DNA of 64,000 nucleotides. Origin: Halobiforma lacisalsi AJ5. GTDB taxonomy: Archaea > Halobacteriota > Halobacteria > Halobacteriales > Natrialbaceae. The notes below the pieces were generated by a model that had not been told where the DNA came from, made no database searches, and worked only from the letters and a program-made list of their open reading frames with translations. The DNA lies in the NCBI RefSeq assembly GCF_000226975.2, contig NZ_CP019285.1, positions 1,984,001 through 2,048,000 of the forward strand, given 5' to 3'. The translations under genes were made by a program, and so were the position numbers. Every line of letters starts with the position of its first letter. Position 1 is the first letter of the stretch. Positions 1 to 8,283 of the stretch are shown here, piece after piece.

Positions 1-3000
1 ACGTCGATCGTCGGCGGCTCGTCGCCCTCGCCGTCGTCGACGACGGTCGTCTCCGCCACGAACGTCGACGGGAGCTCCGGGCGGGTCTCCTCGATACACT
101 CCTCGCCCTCCGGGTTGGGGTGGTCGATCCCCGCGACCGGGAACGCTTCGGGCGAGGTGATGCCCGTGATGGCGGTCCCGTAACTGCCGTAGTCGCCGAC
201 GGCCACCATCACCTCGTCGTCGGCGGTACGTGTGATCCGGTCGTCGGCTTCCCCGTCGACCTCGAAGACGATCGTTCCCGTGAACGGCGCCTCGACGTCC
301 TCACCGACCGTCACGAAGTCCTCGGCGATCGTGTTGCCGAACCCGCCGAGCGTGTAGAACCCGGTGCTGGCCGCGATGGAGTCGCCCTCCTCGAAAGAGT
401 CGCTGACCTCGGCGCGGCGACAGTCGACGAATTCGACCTCGAACCCCTCGTCGAGGGTGTACTCGAACGTCTCGTTGGCGAGGACGTCACCGTCGGTCGC
501 GTCGATCACCGCCGCCTCGAGCGTCGCGTCCGCCTCGAGGGGGTCGTCGAGGTCGATCGTCTCGTTCTCGAGGGATTCGTCGGCCGGGAAGGGGTCGGTT
601 TCGACGAGTGGGTCGTCACCGGCAGCGTCCGCCTCGGCGACCGTGAGCGCGTAGTCGACGGTGGCGTTCGCGGCCTCTATCGTCACGGTCTCGCCGTCAC
701 CGCGCTGATCGGTGACCGTGAGGTTCGCGTCCGGCGCGGGTTCCGGCGGTTCGGGTTCGGGTTCGGGTTCGGGCTCGGTGTCGTCTTCGACGGTGTACTC
801 GATCGACTCGGTCGCCAGCGCCTCGTCGTCCGCGGCGTCCCGGACAGAGACGTCCACCGTCGCGTTCTCCTCGAGCGGCGGCTCGAGCGCGAGCGAGAGG
901 TCCTCGACCGGTTCGCCGGCCGCGAAGACGTCGCTGTCGACGCGCTCGCCGTTGTACTGGGCGCTGACGAGGTAGTCGACGGTGGCGTTGGCCTCGTCGA
1001 CGGTCAGCGTCTCGCCGTCGCCGGCCTGGTCGGTGACGGAAAGGGTGGCTTCCGGCTCGGGTTCGGGTTCCGGTTCGTCCGCTTCGACCGTCACGAACGC
1101 CCCATCGAGGACCGGTCCGCCACCGTCGGAGACGTACGGTTCGTCGTCCTCGCCGTCGCTCTCGACGTAGCGGAACGTCTCGTCGTCGGTCGTGTCGTGG
1201 TGGACGACGGCGACGAGCGGACGGCTCTCCTCGAGCGGTTCGTCGAACTCCACGGTCACGTTCTCGTGACCTCCGGGCTCGAGGTACGCCGACGCGCCAA
1301 GCACGGCGTCGGGATCGGCGTCGACCGTGACCCCGTCGTAGACCGCGACGAAGCCGCCCTCGGAGAGTTCGACCGAGTCGATCACGACGCTGTCGCCGTC
1401 GGACTCCTGGTCGTCGAACGAGATCGTCGCCTCGCCCTCGCGTTCGTCGATTCGCTCGATGCGCTGGACGACCTCCACTTCGACGTACTGGACGAGCACG
1501 GTCGGATCGGCGGTTCCCTCGTCGACCGCGTAGGCGGTCGCGTCGGCCGCGGTCTCGGCCGTCACCCGCTGGAGTTGCGAGACGCTGATGCGCTGGGACT
1601 GCACCGCGCGGGCGGTCTCCTGGCTCGCGCTCGTCGCGGCGACCTGGATCTGTTCGACGGTCGCCTCCTGGTACTGAGAGAGCGCGCCGGTCGCGCTTCC
1701 GCTGGCGAGTCGCTGCACCTGCACGACGTCGACGACCTGTTTCTGGAGCACCGCGCCCTCGCCGGCGCCGGCCGCGGCGGCCTGGATCGCCTCGACCTCG
1801 ACGACCTGATACTGGACCGCCGACTCGACGGCCCCTTTCGCGGCCCCCGTCGCGGCGGATTGGATCTGCGTGATCGACACCTCCTGACGCTGGACGAGCG
1901 TCCCGCGGGCGCCCCCGTCCGCGGCGGCCTGGATCTGCTCGACCGTCGCCTCCTGGCGCTGGATCGCGCCCTTCGCCGCCCCGAACGACGCCTCCTGGAT
2001 CGCGGTGATCGTGATCCGCTGGACCTGCTGGACGGTCACCGATCGGGCAGCCTTGGCGGCCCCTTTGCTCGCACCCCGGGCCGCGGACTGTGTCTGCTCG
2101 ACGGTCACCCGCTGGCGCTGGACGAGCGCTCCCTTCGACGCGCCTATCGCCGCCTTCTGGACCTGTTTGACGTCGATTCGCTGGTACTGCTCGGCTTCGA
2201 CGGCGAGCGTCTCGGTCGCCCCCTCGAGGACGCCGGCGCTCGCGCCCGCAGCCGCGTGCTGGACGTGCTCGAGGGAGACCTGCTGGCGCTGTTCGACCGT
2301 GAGCTTCTGATACTGCGAGAGGACGCCGTAGGCCGCGCCCTGGCCGGCCTCCCGGATCGTCGGCCCGTGCTCGACGCCGGACGTGGCAGCTCCGCTCGCC
2401 GCCCCGGCCGCCGCCCCGCGGGTCGCGACCTGGATCTGTTCGACGGTCACGCGCTGCTCCTGGGCGATCGCGCCGTGGGTCGCGCCCCAGGCCGCGCTCT
2501 GCATCTGGTTCGCCTCGACTCGCGTGTACTGGGCGAGTGCGCCGTCGACCGCCCCGCCGACGGCGTACTGGATCGCCGTGACGTTGACCTCCTGGCTCGC
2601 CACCAGCGAGCCGTGGACCGCGCCCTTCGTCGCCTCCCGGACCTGCTCGTCGTCGGCGTCCCCGTGCCGGGCCGCGAACTCGGCCGCGCCCTCGAGGGCC
2701 GCCTCGCGCTGTTCCTGGGTCACCTCGACGCCTTGCTCCTCGGCGAGTTCGATCCCCGCGTCGACGCCGGCCTCGACGACGTCCTCACGGTCATCCTGCA
2801 ACTGGGGCTGACTCGCCGAGTTCGCGTCGTCGCCGTCTCCATCGCCGTCGGTCGCGGGCGACGGCATCGAGAGGGGTTCGTCGCCCGTATCGGCTGTCGA
2901 TCCCTCGGGCGTCGCCTCGAGGTCCGACGCGCCGTCGACACCACCCTCGTCTGCCTCTCCGTCGCCGATCGGCCCGAAGCCGACCCCGACGAACGGCAGT

Positions 3001-3068
3001 GCGAGGACGCTCGTCGTCGCGACGACGGCGAGGAATACCGCGATCGCCGCCGCTGTTTTTCCGGTCAT
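1..3068 (-). CDS. Large secreted Gln/Ala-repeat protein with DUF7282-like domain (3' end outside window)
   Basis: An uninterrupted frame runs from the ATG at 3068 to the window edge (over 1020 residues, C-terminus missing). The start opens with MTGKTAAAIAVFLAVV, a short hydrophobic signal segment, so the protein is probably exported. After an acidic linker, residues about 155-510 consist of imperfect units of about 23 residues with the pattern V-x-V-E-Q-I-Q-x-A-A-x-G-A-x-x-G-A-x-x-Q-x-Q, repeated at least a dozen times. Residues about 540-640 contain a stretch like the haloarchaeal DUF7282 domain (core ELSEGGFVAVYDG). Two further related segments follow (core VTDQxGDGETxTV), joined by Glu-Pro runs, then a beta-rich tail. 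Function is unknown; a cell-surface or matrix role is inference from export, repeats and domain type. No cleavage or anchoring signal can be seen because the end is missing. Confidence 0.85.
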   Translation of the reverse strand, partial: MTGKTAAAIAVFLAVVATTSVLALPFVGVGFGPIGDGEADEGGVDGASDLEATPEGSTADTGDEPLSMPSPATDGDGDGDDANSASQPQLQDDREDVVEAGVDAGIELAEEQGVEVTQEQREAALEGAAEFAARHGDADDEQVREATKGAVHGSLVASQEVNVTAIQYAVGGAVDGALAQYTRVEANQMQSAAWGATHGAIAQEQRVTVEQIQVATRGAAAGAASGAATSGVEHGPTIREAGQGAAYGVLSQYQKLTVEQRQQVSLEHVQHAAAGASAGVLEGATETLAVEAEQYQRIDVKQVQKAAIGASKGALVQRQRVTVEQTQSAARGASKGAAKAARSVTVQQVQRITITAIQEASFGAAKGAIQRQEATVEQIQAAADGGARGTLVQRQEVSITQIQSAATGAAKGAVESAVQYQVVEVEAIQAAAAGAGEGAVLQKQVVDVVQVQRLASGSATGALSQYQEATVEQIQVAATSASQETARAVQSQRISVSQLQRVTAETAADATAYAVDEGTADPTVLVQYVEVEVVQRIERIDEREGEATISFDDQESDGDSVVIDSVELSEGGFVAVYDGVTVDADPDAVLGASAYLEPGGHENVTVEFDEPLEESRPLVAVVHHDTTDDETFRYVESDGEDDEPYVSDGGGPVLDGAFVTVEADEPEPEPEPEATLSVTDQAGDGETLTVDEANATVDYLVSAQYNGERVDSDVFAAGEPVEDLSLALEPPLEENATVDVSVRDAADDEALATESIEYTVEDDTEPEPEPEPEPPEPAPDANLTVTDQRGDGETVTIEAANATVDYALTVAEADAAGDDPLVETDPFPADESLENETIDLDDPLEADATLEAAVIDATDGDVLANETFEYTLDEGFEVEFVDCRRAEVSDSFEEGDSIAASTGFYTLGGFGNTIAEDFVTVGEDVEAPFTGTIVFEVDGEADDRITRTADDEVMVAVGDYGSYGTAITGITSPEAFPVAGIDHPNPEGEECIEETRPELPSTFVAETTVVDDGEGDEPPTID

Positions 3069-3516
3069 CGTCGGCTACCTCCCCGACCGGCGAGTACTCC
3101 GAACGGCCGCGTGCACCGATCGCGGCCGCGCGCTCGAGCGTGCCGTTTCGATCCCGTTGTGACCCGTCGATACCCCCGCAGTTCGAACCTGGCGTGAGAC
3201 CGATCGAAACCCATTCGTCTCTCCTTCGAGCGGACCGAATCGGGGCATAAGCACGCCGGTCGTTCCGTCACGCCACGTGACACAAGAGCCGATTACCGCC
3301 GCGGAACGGTCGGCTCGGAGCGACACTCGAGTCCGCAGGCGACCGCGATCACTCTGGCAGAACGCGAACGGGGCGACGTTCGTCGCGTCCGACAGGAAGT
3401 ACCGGGTTTCGGTGGGATTCGCTCGGTCCGTGAGGTGGGCCATGATCGGGCCGACGACGAAAAGCGAGATCTCGGAAACCGAAGTTTTGAATTGGGTTTA
3501 CGAGAGAGAGGCGAGC
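3069..3516. promoter_or_regulatory. Intergenic region with the bioY promoter
   Basis: No convincing gene lies in this 448-bp stretch between divergent genes. A TTTTGAAT box at 3485-3492 lies about 28 nt before the bioY ATG at 3517, the spacing expected for a leaderless haloarchaeal transcript. This is the main reason for preferring that start over in-frame starts further upstream, whose translation is Arg/Ser-rich and unlike the rest of the protein. Confidence 0.5.
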
Positions 3517-4104
3517 ATGGCAACCGAACATGGCTCGGTAGAGCCGGTCGGAGACGTGGTCGTACGACAGTTCGCGCGGGCTGCGCTGCTCGCGGCGCTG
3601 ATCGGAGCCGTCGCCCCGGTCTCGATTCCGATCCCGTTTTCGCCGGCACCGATCACGCTCCAGGTGTTGTTCGTCTTCCTGGCCGGGCTCGTCCTCGGGC
3701 CGGTCTGGGGGACCGTCTCGCTGACGCTGTACCTGGCTGCGGGGGCAGTCGGGATTCCCGTCTTCGCCGGATTCAGCGCCGGCCCCGGCGTCCTGTTCGG
3801 CCGGAGCGGCGGCTACCTCTGGGCGTACCCGGTCGCCGCAGGCCTGATCGGCCTGCTCGCCCACCGGGGCACGGATCTCCGCGATCCCGCCGACGTCTCG
3901 CTCCCCGTACTCGTCGGCGCGCTCGTGGCGGGGACCGCCGTCATCTACGGGATGGGGTCCGGCTACATGGCCTGGCTTCTCGACATGACTATCGTGGAGG
4001 CGCTGCTGGTCGGCGCGGTCCCGTTCGTCCCCGTCGAACTGCTCAAGATGGTCGCGGCGATCGCGATCGTCAAGAGCGGCCGACTCCAACCGGTCGGAAC
4101 GTGA
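3517..4104 (+). CDS. bioY: BioY, substrate-binding S component of biotin ECF transporter
   Basis: A 195-residue integral membrane protein with about six hydrophobic segments. It carries the BioY hallmarks: an early PFSPAPITLQVLFVFLAG segment, the GPVWG turn, and GSGYMAWLL near the C-terminus. In this family the S component binds biotin in the membrane and works with an energising ATPase and a T component, both encoded directly downstream (4157-5565). The start at 3517 is chosen because the upstream extension has no membrane-protein character and a T-rich box sits 28 nt before it. The three-gene order Y-M-N forms a dedicated transporter. No biotin-biosynthesis gene is in the window, so import may be the main supply here (inference). 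Confidence 0.93.
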   Translation: MATEHGSVEPVGDVVVRQFARAALLAALIGAVAPVSIPIPFSPAPITLQVLFVFLAGLVLGPVWGTVSLTLYLAAGAVGIPVFAGFSAGPGVLFGRSGGYLWAYPVAAGLIGLLAHRGTDLRDPADVSLPVLVGALVAGTAVIYGMGSGYMAWLLDMTIVEALLVGAVPFVPVELLKMVAAIAIVKSGRLQPVGT

Positions 4105-4156
4105 GACGAACGGCGACCGATCGATCGAGGACGCACACCGTCGGCAACCGATACCG

Positions 4157-4867
4157 ATGATCGAGTTTCGCTCCGTCACCTACGCGTTCGACGCAGTTCC
4201 CGTCCTCGAGGAGTGCTCCCTCGAGATCGACGACGGCGAGTTCGTCCTCTTCGCCGGTGCGAACGGCAGTGGGAAGACGACCCTGTTGCGTCACTGTAAC
4301 GGGCTCCTGACTCCCGACTCCGGGGAGGTGCTCGTCGACGGCACGCCCGTCGCCGAGAACCCGATCCGGGCACGCTCGCGGGTCGGCATGGTCTTCCAGA
4401 ACCCGCGGGACCAGTTCGTCGCGGCGACGATCGGCGACGACGTCGCCTTCGGCCCCGAGAATCTCGGTCTCGAGCGCGCTGTGATCGACGAGCGCGTCGA
4501 GGACGCCCTCGAGGCGGTCAACCTCTCCGGTCGGGCCGACGAGCGGATCGCGGAACTCTCCGGCGGGGAACAGGCCCGCGTAGCCATCGCGGGCGCGCTG
4601 GCGATGGAGCCGACCCACCTCGTCCTCGACGAGCCGTTTACCGGGCTGGACGATCCGGCCCGGCGATCCGTGCTCAAGCGACTCGAGGCGCTGTCGGCCG
4701 ACGGGACGGGCGTGTTGCTGGCAACCCACGATCTCCGGGACGTGCTCGGGCTGGCGGACCGGGTGATCGCCATGCACGACGGCGAGGTGGTCGTCGACGC
4801 GTCGCCCGAGCGGGCTGTCCGGGAACTCGAGGGGGATGGACTCGCCGTTCGGGTGCCGCGATGTTGA
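4157..4867 (+). CDS. bioM: BioM, ATPase of the biotin ECF transporter
   Basis: A 236-residue ABC ATPase of the ECF A-component type. Visible motifs are Walker A GANGSGKTT (residues 34-42), Q-loop Gln81 in VFQNPRDQF, signature LSGGEQ (134-139), Walker B LVLDEP (155-160) and switch His191. It couples ATP hydrolysis to biotin uptake through BioY and BioN. It starts 52 bp after bioY, and its stop overlaps the bioN start by 7 bp, so the three genes are almost certainly one transcript with translational coupling. The QNPRDQF box is typical of ECF ATPases as opposed to ordinary importers. Only one A component is encoded, so it probably acts as a homodimer. Confidence 0.95.
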   Translation: MIEFRSVTYAFDAVPVLEECSLEIDDGEFVLFAGANGSGKTTLLRHCNGLLTPDSGEVLVDGTPVAENPIRARSRVGMVFQNPRDQFVAATIGDDVAFGPENLGLERAVIDERVEDALEAVNLSGRADERIAELSGGEQARVAIAGALAMEPTHLVLDEPFTGLDDPARRSVLKRLEALSADGTGVLLATHDLRDVLGLADRVIAMHDGEVVVDASPERAVRELEGDGLAVRVPRC

Positions 4868-5565
4868 GCTACGAACACGACGACACGATCGCCCACCGGC
4901 TCGATCCGCGCTCGAAGCTGGCGGTCCAGATCGCGTTCGCGGCGACCGCCCTCTCACACACGAGCGTTCGGGCACTGATCGCGCTGACGGGCGTCACGGC
5001 GCTCTTTCTGGCCGTCGCGGGCGTCTCGATCCTCCGGACGCTGTCCGCCTACCGGTTCGCGCTGGTGATCGTCGCCATCGCGCCGCTGGTCTCGGCCGCG
5101 ACGCTCGGCCCGCCGTGGATCGACGTGGCCGACGGGCTCGAGTCCGCCCGGGCCGGCTACCGGGTGGTACTCGTGTTGCTCGTCAGCGCCGCTTACGTCC
5201 GCTCGACGCGGATTCGGGACTCGCGGGCGGCCGTCCAGCGGACGATTCCAGGCAAACCCGGCCAGTTGCTTGGCGTCGGCATCGCGCTCGTCTTCCGGTT
5301 CTTCCCGGTGCTGCAGGCGGACGTCCGGCGGATCCGCCAGGCGTCGGCCGCCCGGCTCGGGACCGAACGCGGCGCGATCGACCGCGCGAGTCGTATCGGA
5401 CTCCTCGGGCTGACGCGTGCGTTCGAGCGGGCCGATCGACTCTCGCTCGCCCTGCGCGCTCGCTGTTTCGCCTGGAACCCGACGCTGCCGAGGCTGTCGT
5501 TTACGCGGTTGGACGCGCCCGCGTTCGCGGTCGCGGTCGTGCTGGCTGTGGGCGCGTTGCTATAA
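4861..5565 (+). CDS. bioN: BioN, transmembrane T component of the biotin ECF transporter
   Basis: A 234-residue membrane protein of the EcfT family. It begins with the family-typical HRLDPRSKL segment, followed by four or five hydrophobic helices. Two basic motifs occur where EcfT proteins place the helices that contact the ATPase: RIRQASAARLG (about residues 158-168) and LALRARCF (about 197-204). It overlaps bioM by 7 bp (GCGATGTTGA), a sign of coupled translation. It connects BioY to BioM; together they make a complete BioMNY importer at the cytoplasmic membrane. Confidence 0.93.
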   Translation: MLSYEHDDTIAHRLDPRSKLAVQIAFAATALSHTSVRALIALTGVTALFLAVAGVSILRTLSAYRFALVIVAIAPLVSAATLGPPWIDVADGLESARAGYRVVLVLLVSAAYVRSTRIRDSRAAVQRTIPGKPGQLLGVGIALVFRFFPVLQADVRRIRQASAARLGTERGAIDRASRIGLLGLTRAFERADRLSLALRARCFAWNPTLPRLSFTRLDAPAFAVAVVLAVGALL

Positions 5566-5630
5566 CTCGCGGCCAACAGCAGTGGCGCGCGTTCCGCAGC
5601 GCTCGCGAAACTGAAAATCGCCGCAAACGC

Positions 5631-6383
5631 TCACAGGACGTCGACCACCGGCTCCTCCTCGAGCAGTCGCGTCACGACCACCCGCGGCACGTCCCGGTGC
5701 TCGCGCAGTTCGGCCGCGATCTCGCGGGCCGTCGCCTCGAGTTCGGGGGTATCGGCCATGTTGACCAGGGGAACGACCGTCGCGCCCTCGGGAACGTCCT
5801 TCCAGCCGCCCGCGTCGCTCGCGAGAACGGTCGCGACGTCGACTGCGGAGATCCGGTCGCCCGGCTCGAGGTCGGCGACGTTGGCGACCCGTTCGGGCCG
5901 GTGGACGTGCTCCTCGTCGAGTCGTTTGCCGACGACGCGGGCGCTCGCGATCGGGACGACCACGTCCGTCCCCGCGGGCAACTGCGGTTCGTCCTCGTCG
6001 GGCGCTTTGAGCCAGCGGGTGCGCGCGCCGTCGGCTTTCACCAGCACGGTTTCCGGCCCCTCGAGGGCGTTCGCAAGCGCGTCGACGTCGGCCGGGTCGT
6101 AGCCGAGATACCGGTCGCCCTCGCGGGCCGCGGCGAGGCCCAGCGGCCGCGAGTCGGTTTCACGCGCCGCCGCGATCGGATCGTCGGCCACCGTCAGCGT
6201 CGCTACTCGGTCGTCGAACGGGGGGATACGGACCGTCGTCGTCACGATCGCTCGCTCGAGTCGCTCCGCGAGCGCGTACAGCGTCGATTTCTTCCCGCCG
6301 GCGCCGACGACGGCGAGGACGGTCGGCGACTCGGTGGCGGACGCGTGCGCGTCCAGCAGTGCCCGCTCGAGGGGGACCGTCAT
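5631..6383 (-). CDS. yqeC: YqeC-family P-loop protein (molybdenum hydroxylase / selenium cofactor accessory)
   Basis: A 250-residue soluble protein with an N-terminal P-loop-like VVGAGGKKSTLYALA followed by TTTVRIP, KADGARTRWLKAP and PIASARVVGKRL, all characteristic of the YqeC family. YqeC proteins are named for association with selenium-dependent molybdenum hydroxylases; biochemical activity is not firmly established. No hydroxylase, MobA or selenium gene is nearby, so the link here is only by family. The ATG at 6383 is preferred over an in-frame GTG 12 bp upstream. It is convergent with bioN, leaving 65 bp between the stops. Confidence 0.8.
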   Translation of the reverse strand: MTVPLERALLDAHASATESPTVLAVVGAGGKKSTLYALAERLERAIVTTTVRIPPFDDRVATLTVADDPIAAARETDSRPLGLAAAREGDRYLGYDPADVDALANALEGPETVLVKADGARTRWLKAPDEDEPQLPAGTDVVVPIASARVVGKRLDEEHVHRPERVANVADLEPGDRISAVDVATVLASDAGGWKDVPEGATVVPLVNMADTPELEATAREIAAELREHRDVPRVVVTRLLEEEPVVDVL

Positions 6384-6533
6384 CCTCGAGGCCACCTCCG
6401 GGTCGGACGGGCGCTGCCGGTCGACGTCTCGGCTCGATACGTCGGATCGTCGCTCATGCGTGCCGGTTCGCGGTGCTCGAGGAAAGGCCTGGCGTCCGGG
6501 CTGCGTTCGAACGTCGGCTCCTCGGGGCGATCT

Positions 6534-6860
6534 TCAATCGTCGTTGTACGCGCCCTGCCGGGAGTCGTCGTTCGGCTCGTTGGCTCGCTCGTCCGGGGAG
6601 CCGGTTCCGGTTCCCGTTCCTGTTCCCGTTTCCGTGTCCGTCTCGGTCAGCGTCACCTCACCAGTTCCGTCGACGCGAACCTCGTACCCGTGATAGGCGA
6701 ACGAGACCGTCGTGTCCGCGTCCGACGACTCGACGAGCGTGTCGAGGGCGTCGGGATCGATCGTGCTGTACAGCGGCGGGTCGAGCGTCGCCGGCTCGAC
6801 GTCGTCCGCCTCGGCGATCTTCGTCACGACGAGCTGGCTCGGCGGCGTCCCCCTACTCAT
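6534..6860 (-). CDS. HalOD1 output-domain protein with Gly-Thr repeat tail
   Basis: A small protein (108 residues from the ATG at 6860; an in-frame GTG lies at 6878). The core TKIAEADDVEPATLDPPLY, then IDPDALDTL, then VSFAYHGYEVRV matches the haloarchaeal HalOD1 output domain, a stand-alone or kinase-linked domain of unknown biochemical role. The C-terminus ends in a (Thr-Gly)n run encoded by a 6-bp microsatellite at about 6596-6640, then a charged tail. A TTATCA box at 6884-6893 lies about 28 nt upstream, supporting the ATG. A second HalOD1 protein occurs at 53407-53730. Confidence 0.8.
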   Translation of the reverse strand: MSRGTPPSQLVVTKIAEADDVEPATLDPPLYSTIDPDALDTLVESSDADTTVSFAYHGYEVRVDGTGEVTLTETDTETGTGTGTGTGSPDERANEPNDDSRQGAYNDD

Positions 6861-6969
6861 ACTGACCAGTTCGAACACCTGATTGATAAGCGCGGTGGCA
6901 GTTTCAGACCGGTGAGAGTCGACAACCGACCCACCCCAAAAGCTATAACCTATGGCAACACAGTACTAG

Positions 6970-7047
6970 TCGGTGGGCTCCCCCACCCTATCCCCACCGA
7001 CGGCGCACGCGCCGTCACCCCCCTGTTCCCCCTCTCCCCACTTCCCC
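6970..7047. repeat. C-tract/hairpin element, G-quadruplex-prone on the minus strand
   Basis: A non-coding block. The left part folds on itself: GGTGGG (6972-6977) can pair with CCCACC (6982-6987) or with CCCCACCGA (6992-7000). GACGGCGC (6999-7006) pairs perfectly with GCGCCGTC (7009-7016) across a 2-nt loop. It is followed by four C tracts of 6, 5, 4 and 4 (7018-7023, 7028-7032, 7036-7039, 7044-7047) with 3-4 nt spacers, so the minus strand meets the simple four-tract G-quadruplex rule. Function is unknown. Confidence 0.6.
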
Positions 7048-7068
7048 ACGGGTCGACGTTGTGAGACG

Positions 7069-7151
7069 TATAGTAGCCACTGAAAGTCAATGCAACCCGA
7101 TCGCACGACAGCTGTACGATCGGTGTGTAAATCGTTTCAGTTGTTACTATA
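7069..7151. repeat. Nested palindromic element (MITE-like)
   Basis: An 83-bp AT-richer island. The ends are inverted repeats of 17 bp matching at 15 positions: TATAGTAGCCACTGAAA (7069-7085) and TTTCAGTTGTTACTATA (7135-7151). The centre holds a second inverted repeat: CCGATCGCAC (7097-7106), a 7-nt spacer, GTACGATCGG (7114-7123), with 9 of 10 positions paired. No open frame fills it. The structure suggests a small non-autonomous mobile or dispersed intergenic element; no target-site duplication is evident. Confidence 0.6.
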
Positions 7152-7288
7152 GCGACTGCGGTAGAACGCGATACACGGATCGAAAACGAGGCCGTCGCGG
7201 GCACCTCATACGGATTGCTGTCCCGACGGACCGGCGCACCCGCCGCCCGGGTCGGGGTTGCGCGGGAACTGACGAACAGTAACCCGTC

Positions 7289-7981
7289 TCAATCGAGCGT
7301 CAACTCGAGTTCGAGCAGCCCGAGATACGAGGGGGCGTTGCCGCCACTGGTCCGGAACTCCGTCGGCGTCGAGTCGACGTACTGGTAGAACTCCGGCTGG
7401 GTCGAGGGAACCATCATCGTGCCGTCTTCCCCGCGCAGGTACGCGGGCGAATCCGTCGCCTCGAGCCGGTCGGCGCGTTCCTGCCAGGCCTCGTCGTCGT
7501 AGAGGAAGATCCCGAACGAGAACCGTCCGCCGGCCAGCGCGTCCTCCTTGGTGTCGAACGCGTCGGCCTCGTCGACGCGGTACTCCTCGTCGGTCATCCA
7601 GGCCAGCGCCGACAGCCCCTGCGTACGCAGGAAGTAGAGGTCCCAGGACAGCGTCGCGTCGAAGATCGCCCAGGCGTTGCGCGGGCCGACCGCGTCGAGC
7701 TGGACGCTGAACGCGGGCCGGCCGCGCGAGCCCGTTGGCTCGTGGACGAACGTGGCGTCGTACGCGGGCACGCGGATGCCCCGGTCGTGGTAGACGACGC
7801 CGTTCGACGGCGTCTCGATATCGCTCCGGGCGGTCAGCCCCTCGACGAAGTCCAGGATCGGGATGCCGCCGGTGTCCTCGAGGCGTTCGAAGAACGAGGA
7901 GACGTGGTGGACCTCCGACCAGGGGCGGGGCCGTTCGCCGTCGTCGGGGCCGGGGCCGGGACCGGGTCCGGGTGCGCTCAT
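7289..7981 (-). CDS. Uncharacterised haloarchaeal protein with Gly-Pro N-terminal run
   Basis: A 230-residue soluble acidic protein. The start MSAPGPGPGPGPDDGERP contains a Gly-Pro run from a 6-bp microsatellite; the body begins at about residue 25 with WSEVHHVSSFFERLE and includes aromatic-rich segments (SWDLYFLRTQG, FSFGIFLYDDE, YLGLLELELTLD). I do not recognise a family or catalytic motif. The ATG at 7981 is chosen because further upstream the translation turns Arg-rich. It is divergent from rqcH across 302 bp in which I see no gene. Confidence 0.7.
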   Translation of the reverse strand: MSAPGPGPGPGPDDGERPRPWSEVHHVSSFFERLEDTGGIPILDFVEGLTARSDIETPSNGVVYHDRGIRVPAYDATFVHEPTGSRGRPAFSVQLDAVGPRNAWAIFDATLSWDLYFLRTQGLSALAWMTDEEYRVDEADAFDTKEDALAGGRFSFGIFLYDDEAWQERADRLEATDSPAYLRGEDGTMMVPSTQPEFYQYVDSTPTEFRTSGGNAPSYLGLLELELTLD

Positions 7982-8249
7982 GGGTCGCGTCGCCCTCCGT
8001 TTCGACGGGTCGAGTGGGTTCGGGGCCGCGGCTCGAGGCGGCGAGTCGATGTCGGTGTGGACGTCCCGCGACGTGCGGTGCTGGTGCCGGTCTCCGTTCC
8101 GGTGACGAAAGCGGATCCGGGACCCGTGACGACGGTGTGCATATGCGTTCGAAACGGCCCGATTCGGATTAGCTTTCCGAAGCGGGCGGCCTCGCGGCGG
8201 CCCCGACGTCGTCCCGGGTCGCGCGGCGAACGCCGCCGACACGGAGCGA

Positions 8250-8262
8250 CACGCCTTTTTGA
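8250..8262 (+). promoter_or_regulatory. Probable core promoter of rqcH
   Basis: GCCTTTTTGACA sits 22-34 nt before the rqcH ATG at 8284. A T-rich box at this distance is the pattern seen before most plus-strand genes of this window and implies a leaderless transcript. Confidence 0.4.
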
Positions 8263-8283
8263 CAGCGCCGGGCAGGTTGTGGT

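Noticed and set aside
120-3197. A 1025-codon plus-strand open frame
   Set aside because: Its translation is Arg/Leu/Asp-rich without domains and mirrors the minus-strand gene at 1-3068, whose translation shows a signal peptide and ordered repeats.
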